Of a stretch of 51,805 nucleotides of DNA, positions 16,068-25,392 are shown piece after piece (positions within the stretch are counted from its first letter, which is position 1; the number at the start of each line of letters is the position of its first letter). The position numbers were made by a program, and so were the translations under genes. The DNA is taken from positions 1 through 51,805 of the forward strand of contig JAJZIJ010000018.1 of assembly GCA_021810625.1 (NCBI GenBank), given 5' to 3'. The stretch comes from Acidobacteriota bacterium. GTDB taxonomy: Bacteria > Acidobacteriota > Terriglobia > Terriglobales > Acidobacteriaceae. The notes below the pieces were generated by a model that was not told the DNA's origin, did not search any database, and was given only the letters and a program-made list of their open reading frames with translations.

Positions 16068-17197
16068 CGCAGCTTCAGGGTTGTCAGGGCAAGCAGCGCG
16101 AAGACCAACGCTGCAATCCAGAAACGAACAATCACCTTGGATTCCGACCAGCCCAGCAGTTCAAAATGATGATGCAGCGGAGCCATCTTGAAGATGCGTT
16201 TCCTGCGCAGCTTGTAACTGCCCACCTGGAGCATAACGCTGACGGCCTCCAGCACGAAGATGCCGCCGATAAAGGGCAGCAATAATTCCTGCTTGATGAT
16301 GACGGCGACCGTGCCAATGGCTCCGCCCAGAGCGAGTGAGCCGACATCGCCCATAAAAATCTCTGCCGGATGCGCATTGTACCAAAGGAAGCCAATGCTG
16401 GCTCCGACCATTGACCCGCAGAAAATGGTCAGCTCGGAAACCAGCGGCATACGCTGCAACTCCAGATAATCGGAGAAGACCTTATGTCCGCTAACGTAGG
16501 TAAGCACGGTGAGCGCGCCTGCGGCGATGATGGTGCAGCCGATAGCCAGCCCATCCAGCCCATCTGTCAGATTGACGGCATTGCTCGAACCCACCAGCAC
16601 CAGCACCGTGAAAAGAATAAATGGCAAAAAGGCCAGCGGCCACAGGTGCGGCGCGTGCTGCAAGGAATGCAGCACCATCTCCGGTCGAAAACGCTTGACG
16701 AAGGGAACCATCAGGCGCGTGGAATACTCCCCGCGCTGCTGCATCCAGGCCAGAAATAGCGCAATCGCCAGCGCGATGCCAATCTGTCCGCCCAGCTTGA
16801 CGCGGGCCGTCAGGCCCAGGTTGCGGCGATGGATTACCTTGATGTAATCGTCGGCAAAGCCGATGGCTCCAAACCCGGCGGTGGAAAGTACGGCCAGCCA
16901 GACAAAGGGATTCGACAGGTCGCTCCACAGCAGCGTTGGCACCAGAATGGCCACGCAAATCAGCAGGCCGCCCATCGTTGGCGTGCCCGCTTTTTTCTGG
17001 TGATCCCTGGGGCCGTCTTCGCGGATGTATTGGCCAATCTGAAATTCGCGCAGTTGTTCGATCAGAAAAGGGCCAATCAATAGCGCAATCAGCAGTGCCG
17101 TCATCGTGGCAAAGGCCGTGCGAAAGGTCAGATACCGAAAGATACGGAATGCGCGAAAAAAAGGAAACAGTCGTTGATAGAGCAGCCAGTAAAGCAA
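16064..17197 (-). CDS. mraY: Phospho-N-acetylmuramoyl-pentapeptide transferase MraY
   Basis: MraY makes lipid I from UDP-MurNAc-pentapeptide and undecaprenyl phosphate in the inner membrane. Ten hydrophobic segments are visible. The DDY motif is at residues 116-118 (GFADDYIK), NAVNLTDGLDG is at 206-216, and KMAPLHHHFELLGW occurs late; together these carry the Asp/His residues of the active site. The start is TTG at 17195-17197, supported by GGAGGA a few bases upstream and by similarity of M-L-Y-W-L to other MraY N termini. Unusually, no other division/cell-wall cluster gene sits next to it; the upstream gene on the same strand is a VWA protein. Confidence 0.96.
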   Translation of the reverse strand: MLYWLLYQRLFPFFRAFRIFRYLTFRTAFATMTALLIALLIGPFLIEQLREFQIGQYIREDGPRDHQKKAGTPTMGGLLICVAILVPTLLWSDLSNPFVWLAVLSTAGFGAIGFADDYIKVIHRRNLGLTARVKLGGQIGIALAIALFLAWMQQRGEYSTRLMVPFVKRFRPEMVLHSLQHAPHLWPLAFLPFILFTVLVLVGSSNAVNLTDGLDGLAIGCTIIAAGALTVLTYVSGHKVFSDYLELQRMPLVSELTIFCGSMVGASIGFLWYNAHPAEIFMGDVGSLALGGAIGTVAVIIKQELLLPFIGGIFVLEAVSVMLQVGSYKLRRKRIFKMAPLHHHFELLGWSESKVIVRFWIAALVFALLALTTLKLR

Positions 17198-17292
17198 GCG
17201 TCCTCCGGTGCCGGATATCGGCAGGCGCGTGGATTGCGGAGTTCTCTGGTTATGGTACCCGGTCAGGCCGCTTCTGTCGCCCTACTCGCACA

Positions 17293-18570
17293 TCAGCGTG
17301 GCCCATTGCCATGCTTTGGCGTTTCCGCCTGTCCTGTGGAGCCGGAAGCTGCGGAGGATTTCTCCTGCGTACCCTTCTGCGTGCCGGGGTAGTATCCAGC
17401 GCGTGTGCGCGCGCTTAGTTTGCCCATGCCTTTGGCCTTTACCTTCACGCGAATTGTTCGGTAGCCGCCCTCGCTCTCTGGCCGGGTGGAGTGGTAGCCG
17501 ATGGTGTACTGGTTGCGGATATCCTTTGCAACCTGCGCTGCGATGCCATCCACCCGCGACAGGGATTTGGGAAAATACGCCACCCCGCCTGTTTCATCGC
17601 TCAAGCGTTGCAGCGCGTGGCGGGCGCGCTTGGCCTCGCCGCCGCTCTCGTCCCCAAACAGCAGGCCAATGGAGTAGACAATCGGCCCCTGCAAATTCTG
17701 AATGCGGCGCACCGTCTGCTCCAGCGTGCTGCTGGAGCTGTTGTCCTCGCCATCCGTGATGATGAGCAAGACCTGCTTGGGACGCTTGGCAGCCTGCGCC
17801 AGATGATCCGCAGAGGCAATCACGGCATCGTAGAGCGCCGTGCCGCCTTTGGAGTCGATGTGGCTCAACCCCTGCCGCAACTTTGGAATGCTGGAGGTGA
17901 AGTCCTGATCCAGAAAAGCATCGTCGGCAAAATTGACGATAAAAGTCTCGTCGTCTGGATTGGACGCCTGCACCAGATCAAGCGCGGCGCGGTTCACGGC
18001 GGCCCGCTTGTCCTGCATGGAGCCGGAGTTGTCAATCAGAATGCCAAGGGAGATGGGAATGTCCTCGTTCCGAAAGGATGAAATCTTCTGCCGGACATTG
18101 TCTTCCAGAACGGTAAAATCTGGCTTGGTCAGCGTGGTCACCAGATGCTGATGCTTGTCGATCACGGTGACGTTCAGGACAACCTCGTCCACATTGGTGC
18201 GGAAGATGAAATTTCCATTTTCTCCGGACGGTGCTGCTTTTCCGGACGATGCCGCAGTTGTGGACGCATGGGTCGCCGCTCCCTTGGACGTATTGGCTGG
18301 CGGAGGCACATCATCCGGCGAGGCCACCGGGTCGCGATCCACTGTCAACGAAGGCTGCGCCTCCACAACGGGTTGCGGTTGAGTGCCGGAGGCGGGCGGG
18401 GTGTTCACGGTAGGGGAATCGTTGCTGGCAGACGGAGCGCTGGCAGCAGGCGGCGCAACAGGCGCGCCCACCGTTTGCTGCGGCGGCTGGGCTATCGACG
18501 ATCCCGAAGCCCACGCCAGACATGCAACAAACAGAATCCGCGAAACAACCTGTCGATGGCGTTGGAGCAT
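17293..18570 (-). CDS. Secreted VWA-domain protein (acidobacterial VWFA-related type)
   Basis: A signal peptide (residues 1-28, ending ASGSSIAQ) is followed by about 90 residues rich in Pro, Ala, Ser and Thr, then a von Willebrand A domain. The metal-binding MIDAS residues are visible: DNSGS at 180-184, the Thr of GGTALYD, and the Asp of ITDGED. Just before the domain is F-R-T-N-V-D-E-V-V-L-N-V-T-V-I-D, the lead-in typical of the acidobacterial VWFA-related family. Such proteins are thought to mediate protein contacts at or outside the cell surface; ligand unknown. The ATG at 18568-18570 follows AGGAT. Low-complexity linker length is likely variable among relatives. Confidence 0.9.
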   Translation of the reverse strand: MLQRHRQVVSRILFVACLAWASGSSIAQPPQQTVGAPVAPPAASAPSASNDSPTVNTPPASGTQPQPVVEAQPSLTVDRDPVASPDDVPPPANTSKGAATHASTTAASSGKAAPSGENGNFIFRTNVDEVVLNVTVIDKHQHLVTTLTKPDFTVLEDNVRQKISSFRNEDIPISLGILIDNSGSMQDKRAAVNRAALDLVQASNPDDETFIVNFADDAFLDQDFTSSIPKLRQGLSHIDSKGGTALYDAVIASADHLAQAAKRPKQVLLIITDGEDNSSSSTLEQTVRRIQNLQGPIVYSIGLLFGDESGGEAKRARHALQRLSDETGGVAYFPKSLSRVDGIAAQVAKDIRNQYTIGYHSTRPESEGGYRTIRVKVKAKGMGKLSARTRAGYYPGTQKGTQEKSSAASGSTGQAETPKHGNGPR

Positions 18571-18820
18571 ACGATCCTGCACACGCAAGCGCCGTCCCAA
18601 ACGGCGACTCTTTCCAGAGATTCAACGTCCACTTTCAATGTACGCCACTTTTCTTTCTTCTTTGCGTCGGAGTTTCAACCCTGCGGACACGTTCTTCCCC
18701 GCGAAAATTGGAGGCTGCTGCGATACAATCCAGTAGGGACACAGCAATGCAGTTTTGAACCCATCCCATGAACGCGCCACAGGCCCATCCCCGCGCCTGT
18801 GCAGGAGTTTTCGACAGGTT
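18571..18820. other. Divergent intergenic region, 250 bp
   Basis: The gap between the VWA gene (leftward) and the DUF1015 gene (rightward) must hold both promoters. A TACAAT hexamer at 18724-18729 is a possible -10 box for the rightward gene, without a convincing -35. No repeat element and no small gene is seen. Confidence 0.4.
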
Positions 18821-20161
18821 ATGGCCCGCATCTATCCATTTCGAGCATGGCGGTATAATCCCGCCCAGGTTTCTCTTCAGAACGTTGTCACGCAGCCTTA
18901 CGACAAAATCTCTCCCTCCATGCAGCAGAGCTACTACCAGCGCAGCCCTTACAATCTGGTTCGCATCATTCTTGGCCTGCCGGAGTTGTTCGACAACGAG
19001 GAGAACAATGTTTACACTCGCGCCGCGCAGGATTTTTCCACCTGGCGCGCCAATGATGTGCTGATCCAGGACGCGGAGCCAGCCGTCTTTGCCTATTCGC
19101 AGACTTTTCGCGTACCGGGAACGGATGTGATGCGCGAGCGACGCGGATTCATCGCGCTTGGCGAACTTTGCGACTACAGCCAGGGCGTGGTGCATCGCCA
19201 TGAGCAAACGCTGGCCAAGCCCAAGGGCGACCGTCTGCGCCTGCTGCAAGCGACACGCGCCCACTTCGGCCAGATTTTCATGCTCTACTCCGACCCGGTG
19301 CATACCGCCGAAAAGCTGCTGTTTTCCAGCGCCAGCGCGCCGCACGCGGAAGTCACCGACGAATATGGCGTCATCCATCGGGTATGGCGCGTCAGTGATC
19401 CGGCCACGTTGAACATGCTGCTGAGCGCGATGCAGGATAAAAAACTGATCATCGCTGATGGACACCATCGTTATGAAACGGCGCTGAATTACTCACGGGA
19501 GCACGCGCCCAAGGATGGTGCCTCGACACGCTCGCAGGAAAGCGCAACCTCGGCGTTGCCCCAACCTCCATATCCAGAGGCGGCGGCCATGATGACCTTT
19601 GTCAACATGGATTCCGAAGGCCTGACCATTCTGCCCACGCATCGCGTGGTCTTTGGGCTGGCTAACTTCGATGCAGACAAGTTCCTTTCCAAGGCGGGCG
19701 AATTTTTTCAGGTGCAGTCCCTGCCGGAACAAGCCGATGCCACCACGCTTCAGCAACGGTTGACTGAGGCAGGCGCGCAGGGGGCCGCTTTTATCGCGGC
19801 CACGCGCAAGGGCAGGTATCTGTTGATCTCAAAACGTGCCGCCATCGACGCGGCGCTGCCCACGCTTGCCGAGCGCCAGCGCAAGCTGGACGTGGTGCAA
19901 CTGCACAAAATTATTTTGGAGCGGCTGCTGGGCATCTCCGAGCAGGCCATTCTCGATCAAACACACCTGCGCTATTACCGGGACACCTCCGAAGCCATCC
20001 AGCAGGTTGCGGGAGCGCAGGCGGATGTAGCCTTCCTGATGAATCCCGCCACGCTCGACCAGCTTCGCGAGGTCGCCTTCGCTGGCGATGTAATGCCACA
20101 GAAGTCCACCGACTTCTTCCCCAAATTGCTGAGTGGCCTTGCCATCTATGCGCTGGACTAA
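18821..20161 (+). CDS. DUF1015 family protein
   Basis: This 446-residue protein has the full DUF1015 pattern. It starts M-A-R-I-Y-P-F-R-A-W-R-Y, then V-V-T-Q-P-Y-D-K-I-S, S-P-Y-N-L-V-R-I-I, and F-A-Y-S-Q-T-F. The most conserved block, L-I-I-A-D-G-H-H-R-Y-E-T-A-L, follows, and the C-terminal F-L-M-N-P-A-T and M-P-Q-K-S-T-D-F-F-P-K-L complete the pattern. The family is often annotated as a SerC-linked uncharacterised protein; its reaction is not known to me. The ATG at 18821 has AGG upstream and matches the family N terminus. The upstream 22-codon extension has no similarity. The following amidase gene starts inside its last codons. Confidence 0.9.
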   Translation: MARIYPFRAWRYNPAQVSLQNVVTQPYDKISPSMQQSYYQRSPYNLVRIILGLPELFDNEENNVYTRAAQDFSTWRANDVLIQDAEPAVFAYSQTFRVPGTDVMRERRGFIALGELCDYSQGVVHRHEQTLAKPKGDRLRLLQATRAHFGQIFMLYSDPVHTAEKLLFSSASAPHAEVTDEYGVIHRVWRVSDPATLNMLLSAMQDKKLIIADGHHRYETALNYSREHAPKDGASTRSQESATSALPQPPYPEAAAMMTFVNMDSEGLTILPTHRVVFGLANFDADKFLSKAGEFFQVQSLPEQADATTLQQRLTEAGAQGAAFIAATRKGRYLLISKRAAIDAALPTLAERQRKLDVVQLHKIILERLLGISEQAILDQTHLRYYRDTSEAIQQVAGAQADVAFLMNPATLDQLREVAFAGDVMPQKSTDFFPKLLSGLAIYALD

Positions 20162-20882
20162 AAATGCGGCGCAGACCTGTTGCCGCAGGGCAGCCGGAAT
20201 GCTTTTTCTGGTGGCCACGGGAGTCTACGCGCAGCAGGGAAGCCAGAGTTTGCGCGCAACGTCGCCTCCGCCGCCATCACCGGAGGATCACGGCTACGTC
20301 GTTGTTCTGGATGCGGCGCATGGCGGAGCCAATCTGGGGGCGCTGCTCCAGGCGGGCCTGGATGAAAAAACCTTTACGCTGAATCTGGCAAATCGTTTGT
20401 CCGCGCAATTGCGCGCGCGCTCCATTTCCGTCATACTCACGCGCAATGCCGATGTGGATATTTCCGGCGACGCGCGGGCCGGGAGCATGAACCATGCCCA
20501 TGCCGCCGCTTGTCTCAGCCTGCACGCAACGGCCTCTGGCAACGGGGTTCACCTGTTCACCTCCTCGTTGCCGTCGCGCGCCGATGCTGCGGGGCAGCGC
20601 GATTTTGTGCCCTGGCAAACAGTCCAGTCGCGTTTCATCACGCAAAGCCTTCGCCTGGAATCGGAGGTAAAGACGGCGCTGGCGCGTGAGCAGATTCCCG
20701 TCCTGCTGGGGCGCACAACGTTGATGCCGCTGGAGAGCGCCACCTGTCCCGCTATTGCCGTGGAGATCGCTCCGCTGAATGCCAGCACCCCGGCCACAGA
20801 CCCCAAATATCAGCAGCAGATCGTGGATGCGCTGGTCTCGGCCCTCACCCACTGGAGTACGGATTGGAGGACGCAGCCGTGA
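20148..20882 (+). CDS. N-acetylmuramoyl-L-alanine amidase, Amidase_3 type, divergent
   Basis: Predicted zinc amidase cutting the MurNAc-L-Ala bond of peptidoglycan in the periplasm. A signal peptide (to about residue 29, G-V-Y-A) is followed by the Amidase_3 core. This has VVLDAAHGG (first zinc His; relatives usually have DPGHGG), the Glu of L-D-E-K-T-F-T-L-N-L-A-N-R-L, the His of AACLSLHATAS, and the catalytic Glu of PAIAVEIAPLN. All four key residues are present, so activity is plausible despite the altered first motif. It overlaps the end of the DUF1015 gene; a GTG at 20133 is an alternative start. Its stop overlaps the next start (GTGA), forming a tight chain with gerMN and murI. Confidence 0.85.
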   Translation: MRWTKNAAQTCCRRAAGMLFLVATGVYAQQGSQSLRATSPPPPSPEDHGYVVVLDAAHGGANLGALLQAGLDEKTFTLNLANRLSAQLRARSISVILTRNADVDISGDARAGSMNHAHAAACLSLHATASGNGVHLFTSSLPSRADAAGQRDFVPWQTVQSRFITQSLRLESEVKTALAREQIPVLLGRTTLMPLESATCPAIAVEIAPLNASTPATDPKYQQQIVDALVSALTHWSTDWRTQP

Positions 20883-21535
20883 TTCCACGCTGGCAGCAGA
20901 GTATTTTCTGGATTCTTCTGGTTAGCATCGTGGGCATGGCTGCGTTTCTGATCCGACTGCGGGAGCGCGCCCAGCATCGACTGCTGGCCGTGCAGGATGT
21001 GGCGCCTCTGACTGCTGCCACCGACGCGCCGCCTGTCCCCGTTACCCTGATGATGGCCAACGATGCCGACGGTTCTCTAATGCCCGTGCAACGTTCCGAG
21101 ACACTGCCCAGCGAGACAACGGCGCGCGCGCGCGCCCTGCTTGAGGTTCTTTTCAGCGAATATGCCGCGCCGAACTCGCTCCATCCACTTGCCGCGTTGC
21201 CTGCGGTCGCCGATGTCTATCTGCTGCCGTTGCCCACATCGCCGAGTCAGCCACCGGGTCAGCCGTCATCGGGCCAGCCGCCAGCCAGCCCTGACGATCT
21301 GGCTGTGGTGAATCTGAGCGGGAATTTTGTGGCGCACCATCCCTCTGGCATTGAGACCGAGACGCTCACGTTGCTCTCCGTTGCCAGCACGTTGCACGCC
21401 AACATGCCCCAGATTACGCAAGTGCATTTTCTGGTGGATGGCCAGCAGAAAGACACCCTGGCCGGCCACGCCGATCTGACGCGAAATTATCTGACCACCG
21501 AGCATGAGGAAAGCACTGTGGAGAGTCTCCCATGA
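20879..21535 (+). CDS. GerMN-domain membrane-anchored protein
   Basis: An N-terminal hydrophobic helix (about residues 8-25) anchors a periplasmic part. The second half fits the GerMN (sporulation/germination) fold: T-A-R-A-R-A-L-L-E-V-L-F, V-A-D-V-Y-L-L-P-L, D-L-A-V-V-N-L-S-G-N-F, T-E-T-L-T-L-L-S-V-A-S-T-L, Q-I-T-Q-V-H-F-L-V-D-G. A Pro/Ser/Gln-rich insert of about 20 residues interrupts the domain. In non-spore-formers GerMN proteins are often paired with amidases, as here. The GTG at 20879 overlaps the amidase stop and has GGAGG eight bases upstream, so I prefer it to the earlier TTG. It overlaps murI by four bases (ATGA). Confidence 0.88.
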   Translation: MIPRWQQSIFWILLVSIVGMAAFLIRLRERAQHRLLAVQDVAPLTAATDAPPVPVTLMMANDADGSLMPVQRSETLPSETTARARALLEVLFSEYAAPNSLHPLAALPAVADVYLLPLPTSPSQPPGQPSSGQPPASPDDLAVVNLSGNFVAHHPSGIETETLTLLSVASTLHANMPQITQVHFLVDGQQKDTLAGHADLTRNYLTTEHEESTVESLP

Positions 21536-22395
21536 GCGCGTTGCTGCGGATTGGCGTCTTTGACTCCGGCTTTGGTGGCCTCACCGTGCTGCGCGCGTTA
21601 TTGCCGCAGATGCCTGCGGCGGAGTTTCTCTACGTGGGCGATACGGCGCGACTGCCCTACGGCTCCAAATCCCAGGCCACTATTGCGCGCTATGCCGTGG
21701 AGAGCGCGCAATTTCTGGTGGCTCAGGGTGCAGCCTATCTGGTGATTGCCTGCAATACGGCCAGCGCTCTGGCGCTCGACGCCATCCGCGATGCGGTCAC
21801 GGTTCCCGTCCTCGGCGTCATTGAAACCGGCGCAGCCAGCGCCGCAGCCATCAGCAAAAGCCGCGACGTTCTGGTGCTGGCCACCGATGCTACCGTGCAA
21901 AGCCATGCCTATGCCCAGGCCTGCGCCGCGCATGGGCTGCGCGCTCTGGAAAAATCCTGCCCGCTGCTGGTGCCGTTGATTGAGGAGGGCTGGACGGAGC
22001 ATCCCATCACCGACGAAGTGCTGCGGATTTATCTGGAAGAGGCGATGCAGACGGCGCGGGAGCGTGGTTCCACGCCGGACACCGTGCTGCTGGGCTGCAC
22101 GCACTATCCGTTGCTGCGCCCACTGCTGGAGCGCGCGCTACCCCCGTCCATGCAAATTTTGGATTCTGCGGAGACCACCGCCGCCTGCGTTCGACACGAC
22201 CTGGAAGCGCGCAACCTGTTGCCACCGGAAAGTCTTTCGTCCCTGCACGCCGCACGCGGCGAGGACGAGACTCCCTCCCCGGCCAGTCGTTGCCGCTTTT
22301 TTGCCACGGATTCCATCGACAAGTTTCAACGGCTCGGCAGCCGATTTCTCGGCCATTCCATGCAGGCGGTGGAGCTGATGGATCTCGGCGGCTGA
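21532..22395 (+). CDS. murI: Glutamate racemase
   Basis: MurI makes D-glutamate for peptidoglycan. The two-domain Asp/Glu racemase shows the N-terminal IGVFDSGFGGLTVL, V-G-D-T-A-R-L-P-Y-G, catalytic C74 in ACNTAS and C189 in GCTHYPLL. Length of 287 residues is slightly long because of a C-terminal insert rich in Ser, Pro and Glu (about residues 238-255). The ATG at 21532 overlaps the stop of the gerMN gene by four bases, so amidase, GerMN protein and racemase are probably made from one transcript, all serving the cell wall. Confidence 0.96.
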   Translation: MSALLRIGVFDSGFGGLTVLRALLPQMPAAEFLYVGDTARLPYGSKSQATIARYAVESAQFLVAQGAAYLVIACNTASALALDAIRDAVTVPVLGVIETGAASAAAISKSRDVLVLATDATVQSHAYAQACAAHGLRALEKSCPLLVPLIEEGWTEHPITDEVLRIYLEEAMQTARERGSTPDTVLLGCTHYPLLRPLLERALPPSMQILDSAETTAACVRHDLEARNLLPPESLSSLHAARGEDETPSPASRCRFFATDSIDKFQRLGSRFLGHSMQAVELMDLGG

Positions 22396-22458
22396 TATGC
22401 TTAAATTTCGTGTTCAATTTTGCGCGGCCTACCGCGTGTAGCCCCCTACGGAGGAAGC

Positions 22459-23226
22459 ATGTTGCATCTTGAAGATCGCGTGGCCGTTGTTTTCGGCCTG
22501 GCGAATAAACGCTCCATCGCCTTTGGCATTGCACAGAAGCTGCACGCCGCTGGCTGCAAGCTTGTCATCACCTACCAGAACGAGCGTGTGCGTCAGGAGG
22601 CGGAGGGTCTGCTGGCCGAACTGCCCGGGGCCGAGGCATTGTTGTGCGATGTCTCTTCCGACGCTGAAATTGATCGCGTCTTTGCCCAGATCAAGGAGCG
22701 GTACGGCAAGCTGCATGTTCTGGTTCACTCCCTGGCCTTTGCGCCCGCCGAGGATCTGAAGAATGACTTTCTCCAGACCAGCCGGGATGGGTTCCGCATT
22801 GCCCATGATGTCAGCGTGTATTCGCTCGTTGCATTGTCTCGCGCCGCAGCCCCACTGATGACCGAAGGCGGCAGCATCATCACCATGACCTTCTATGGCG
22901 CGGAGAAGGTGGTTCCGCATTACAAGGTGATGGGCGTGGCCAAGGCCGCGCTGGAGGCCACCGTGCGCTATCTTGCCTATGACATGGGGAAACAGAACAT
23001 TCGCGTCAACGCCATCTCCGCCGGGCCGATCAAAACGCTGGCCGCGCGCGGCATCGGTGCCCTGGGCGAGATGCTGAAGTACCACGCGGAACGCTCCCCA
23101 CTGCATCGCAACACCGAGCAATTGGAAGTGGGTGGCGCGGCGGCTTTTCTCGCCTCCGATCTGGCATCGGGAATCACCGGCGAAGTCATCTACGTGGACA
23201 GCGGCTACAACATCGTTGGATTTTGA
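22459..23226 (+). CDS. fabI: Enoyl-ACP reductase FabI
   Basis: FabI reduces trans-2-enoyl-ACP in the last step of each fatty-acid elongation cycle, using NADH. It is a short-chain dehydrogenase of the FabI subtype. The cofactor site is G-L-A-N-K-R-S-I-A-F-G-I, and the catalytic residues Y155-x6-K162 occur in YKVMGVAK, with Y146 preceding them as in E. coli (146, 156, 163). The C terminus V-D-S-G-Y-N-I-V-G is typical. The ATG at 22459 sits behind GGAGGAAGC, a strong ribosome site; the frame upstream has no family similarity. It is convergent with tsaE. Confidence 0.95.
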   Translation: MLHLEDRVAVVFGLANKRSIAFGIAQKLHAAGCKLVITYQNERVRQEAEGLLAELPGAEALLCDVSSDAEIDRVFAQIKERYGKLHVLVHSLAFAPAEDLKNDFLQTSRDGFRIAHDVSVYSLVALSRAAAPLMTEGGSIITMTFYGAEKVVPHYKVMGVAKAALEATVRYLAYDMGKQNIRVNAISAGPIKTLAARGIGALGEMLKYHAERSPLHRNTEQLEVGGAAAFLASDLASGITGEVIYVDSGYNIVGF

Positions 23227-23259
23227 ACTTTCAAGCAGAAGAACGGCGACGAGCGGCGG

Positions 23260-23772
23260 TCAGGCGCGCAGGCGCAACGTGATGCGCCGTTCGTCACCAC
23301 GAATGGAATCCATCACAATTTCCCCATCGCTGTGCGCGACGATCCAGGGAAATTTTTCGCCCCACTCGATCAACAGGATGCTCTCCGGTGTCAGCAATTC
23401 TTCAATACCGAGCGTGTCCAACTGACGCTGACTTTCAATGCGGTATAGATCAAGATGGTACAGCCGCACCGTTCGCGCTGCGCCTTCCCTTGGCTCCATT
23501 TGACCTTCGTACTCGTGGATCAGCGTGAAGGTTGGGCTGGTCACTTCCTCCGGCTCGGCTGCGCCAAGCGCTGCGACCATTCCCTTCACCAGCGTTGTTT
23601 TACCCGCGCCCAGATCGCCACGCAACACCATCATCTTCGGCGGCGGTAACTGCTTTGCCAGTTTGCGACCCAGCGCAATGGTCTCGTCGCTCGAATGCGT
23701 CGTATACACATGGGAGATTGCAAACGGAGAAACGGATTCCTGGCTCACGGACGGCGGCCCTCCTGCAACCAT
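23260..23772 (-). CDS. tsaE: tRNA threonylcarbamoyladenosine biosynthesis ATPase TsaE
   Basis: TsaE is the P-loop ATPase that drives turnover of the TsaBD complex making t6A37 in tRNAs. Walker A is GDLGAGKTT at residues 52-60. Other family marks are V-T-S-P-T-F-T-L-I-H-E-Y, H-L-D-L-Y-R-I and L-L-I-E-W-G-E-K-F. The first 20 residues are not conserved, so the true start may lie further in, but no better ATG with a ribosome site is seen. The gene overlaps the 3' end of nnr by 28 bases, a common nnr-tsaE arrangement implying one transcript. Confidence 0.94.
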   Translation of the reverse strand: MVAGGPPSVSQESVSPFAISHVYTTHSSDETIALGRKLAKQLPPPKMMVLRGDLGAGKTTLVKGMVAALGAAEPEEVTSPTFTLIHEYEGQMEPREGAARTVRLYHLDLYRIESQRQLDTLGIEELLTPESILLIEWGEKFPWIVAHSDGEIVMDSIRGDERRITLRLRA

Positions 23773-25337
23773 GTATATCCATCATGGCAGACTGGAGCGC
23801 GAAAGGCTTGCGAAAGATGCGCCAGCGTGTCGGTTGCCAGCAGGGTGTGCTGCTCCAGATCGGCAACAGCGACATCGGCAGCCGCGCCATGCAGCCACAC
23901 TGCTGCTTCGACGGCCTCGGCCACGCTGTTCTTGTATTGGCCCAGCAGCGCGGCCACAATACCGGTCAGAATATCTCCGCTGCCTCCCTTGGCCATTGCA
24001 GGATTGCCGCTGGTGTTTACGCCCACGCTGCCATCGGGATGCGCGACCAGCGTCCGCCAGCCTTTGAGCACCAACGTAACTTGATGCCGCTCGGCAAACT
24101 CTCGCGCCACGCGAATGCGATCCTGTTCCACGTCGGCAATGGTTGTGCCGAGCAAGCGAGCCATCTCGCCGGGATGCGGCGTCAGAACGAGCGCGCGCCC
24201 GCGCCCATCCAGCAGATCGGCCTTGCCTGCAAATGCGTTCAGTCCATCGGCATCCAGCACGAGTGGAAGATTTGTCTCCTGCACCAAACGCCGCGCAAAG
24301 GCTGCTGTCTCGGCATCGCGCCCCAGCCCCGGCCCAATCGCAAGAATAATTTTTTCGTCGTGTAGAAATTCTTTTTGCAGTCGATCAAGATTTTGGATGG
24401 CGATGCTCCCCAGCGCGGTCTCCGCCAGCGGGAAGGTCATCGTCTCCGGCGCAACCACCGCGACCGTATGCGCCAGACTTGCTGGAGCCGCCGCCGTCAC
24501 CAGGCCCGCGCCCGCGCGCAGCGCGGCCAGCGCCGTCATTGCAGGAGCGCCCGCTTTTCCTTTGGAACCTCCGATGACCAACACATGACCATACGTTCCC
24601 TTGTTTGCGTCCAGCCTTCGAGGCGGCTCGACCACTCGCTTTGCAGCGCCAGTCCAATGCAATCCAGTCGAAGAAAGAATCGCCTCCTCTGGCGATCCAA
24701 TGGCTGCGACCGCCAGCGGCCCGCGCTTCGCCGCTCCGGTCAGAGCGCCGAAAGCATGAGCCAGCTTGGGCGCGGTAAAGGTGAGCACGGCATCGGCGCG
24801 CATCACAGGCTGCATCTGAAATGCCGTGGCATCGGCATCCCATCCAGAGGGAAGATCGACGGCCAGCACGGGCGCGGAAGATTGCTCCAGCGCATTGCGC
24901 GCGGCCAGCGGCAACCCTTGCAGCGGAGGATGGAATCCAGTGCCAAAGATCGCGTCAATAAATAAATCCGTTTGCGTGAAGTGTGCCCGCATCTCCGCGC
25001 AGGCAAGATCGGCCTCGGTCGCCAGCACAATTGGATTCTCCGCAAGCTGGTCGCAGGCACGCCGCGCCGCGCCCTGCAATTGTTTTGGCTCCGCCAGCAG
25101 CACCGTGACAACCTGCCTGCCTTCGGCGATCAGATATCGCGCCGCCACCATGCCATCGCCACCATTGTTGCCCTTGCCGCAGAGAATCGTAATGCGCCGC
25201 GCCAGTGGATACTCCAGTAATGCGAAACGCGCCACGGCCTCGCCTGCGCGTTCCATCAGTGTGTGCAGCGGCACGCCATGTTGCTGCGCGGTACGTTCGT
25301 CACAGGCGCGCATCTCTGCCGCAGTCAAAATCCTCAT
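23745..25337 (-). CDS. nnr: Bifunctional NAD(P)H-hydrate epimerase / ADP-dependent dehydratase
   Basis: This enzyme repairs hydrated NAD(P)H. The N-terminal epimerase domain (about 1-210) shows M-E-R-A-G, CGKGNNGGDG and D-A-I-F-G-T-G-F. The C-terminal dehydratase domain of ribokinase-like fold (about 225-510) shows G-H-V-L-V-I-G-G-S, G-P-G-L-G, L-D-A-D-G-L-N, L-T-P-H-P-G-E-M-A-R-L and N-P-A-M-A-K-G-G-S-G-D-I-L-T-G. The 530-residue length fits the fused YjeF type. Starts at ATG 25335-25337; its 3' end overlaps tsaE. Confidence 0.95.
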   Translation of the reverse strand: MRILTAAEMRACDERTAQQHGVPLHTLMERAGEAVARFALLEYPLARRITILCGKGNNGGDGMVAARYLIAEGRQVVTVLLAEPKQLQGAARRACDQLAENPIVLATEADLACAEMRAHFTQTDLFIDAIFGTGFHPPLQGLPLAARNALEQSSAPVLAVDLPSGWDADATAFQMQPVMRADAVLTFTAPKLAHAFGALTGAAKRGPLAVAAIGSPEEAILSSTGLHWTGAAKRVVEPPRRLDANKGTYGHVLVIGGSKGKAGAPAMTALAALRAGAGLVTAAAPASLAHTVAVVAPETMTFPLAETALGSIAIQNLDRLQKEFLHDEKIILAIGPGLGRDAETAAFARRLVQETNLPLVLDADGLNAFAGKADLLDGRGRALVLTPHPGEMARLLGTTIADVEQDRIRVAREFAERHQVTLVLKGWRTLVAHPDGSVGVNTSGNPAMAKGGSGDILTGIVAALLGQYKNSVAEAVEAAVWLHGAAADVAVADLEQHTLLATDTLAHLSQAFRAPVCHDGYTWLQEGRRP

Positions 25338-25392
25338 GCTGTCGTTGTACGCAACTGCGCGGATTTCCGCAACATGGAAGGGAGATGAGAAT

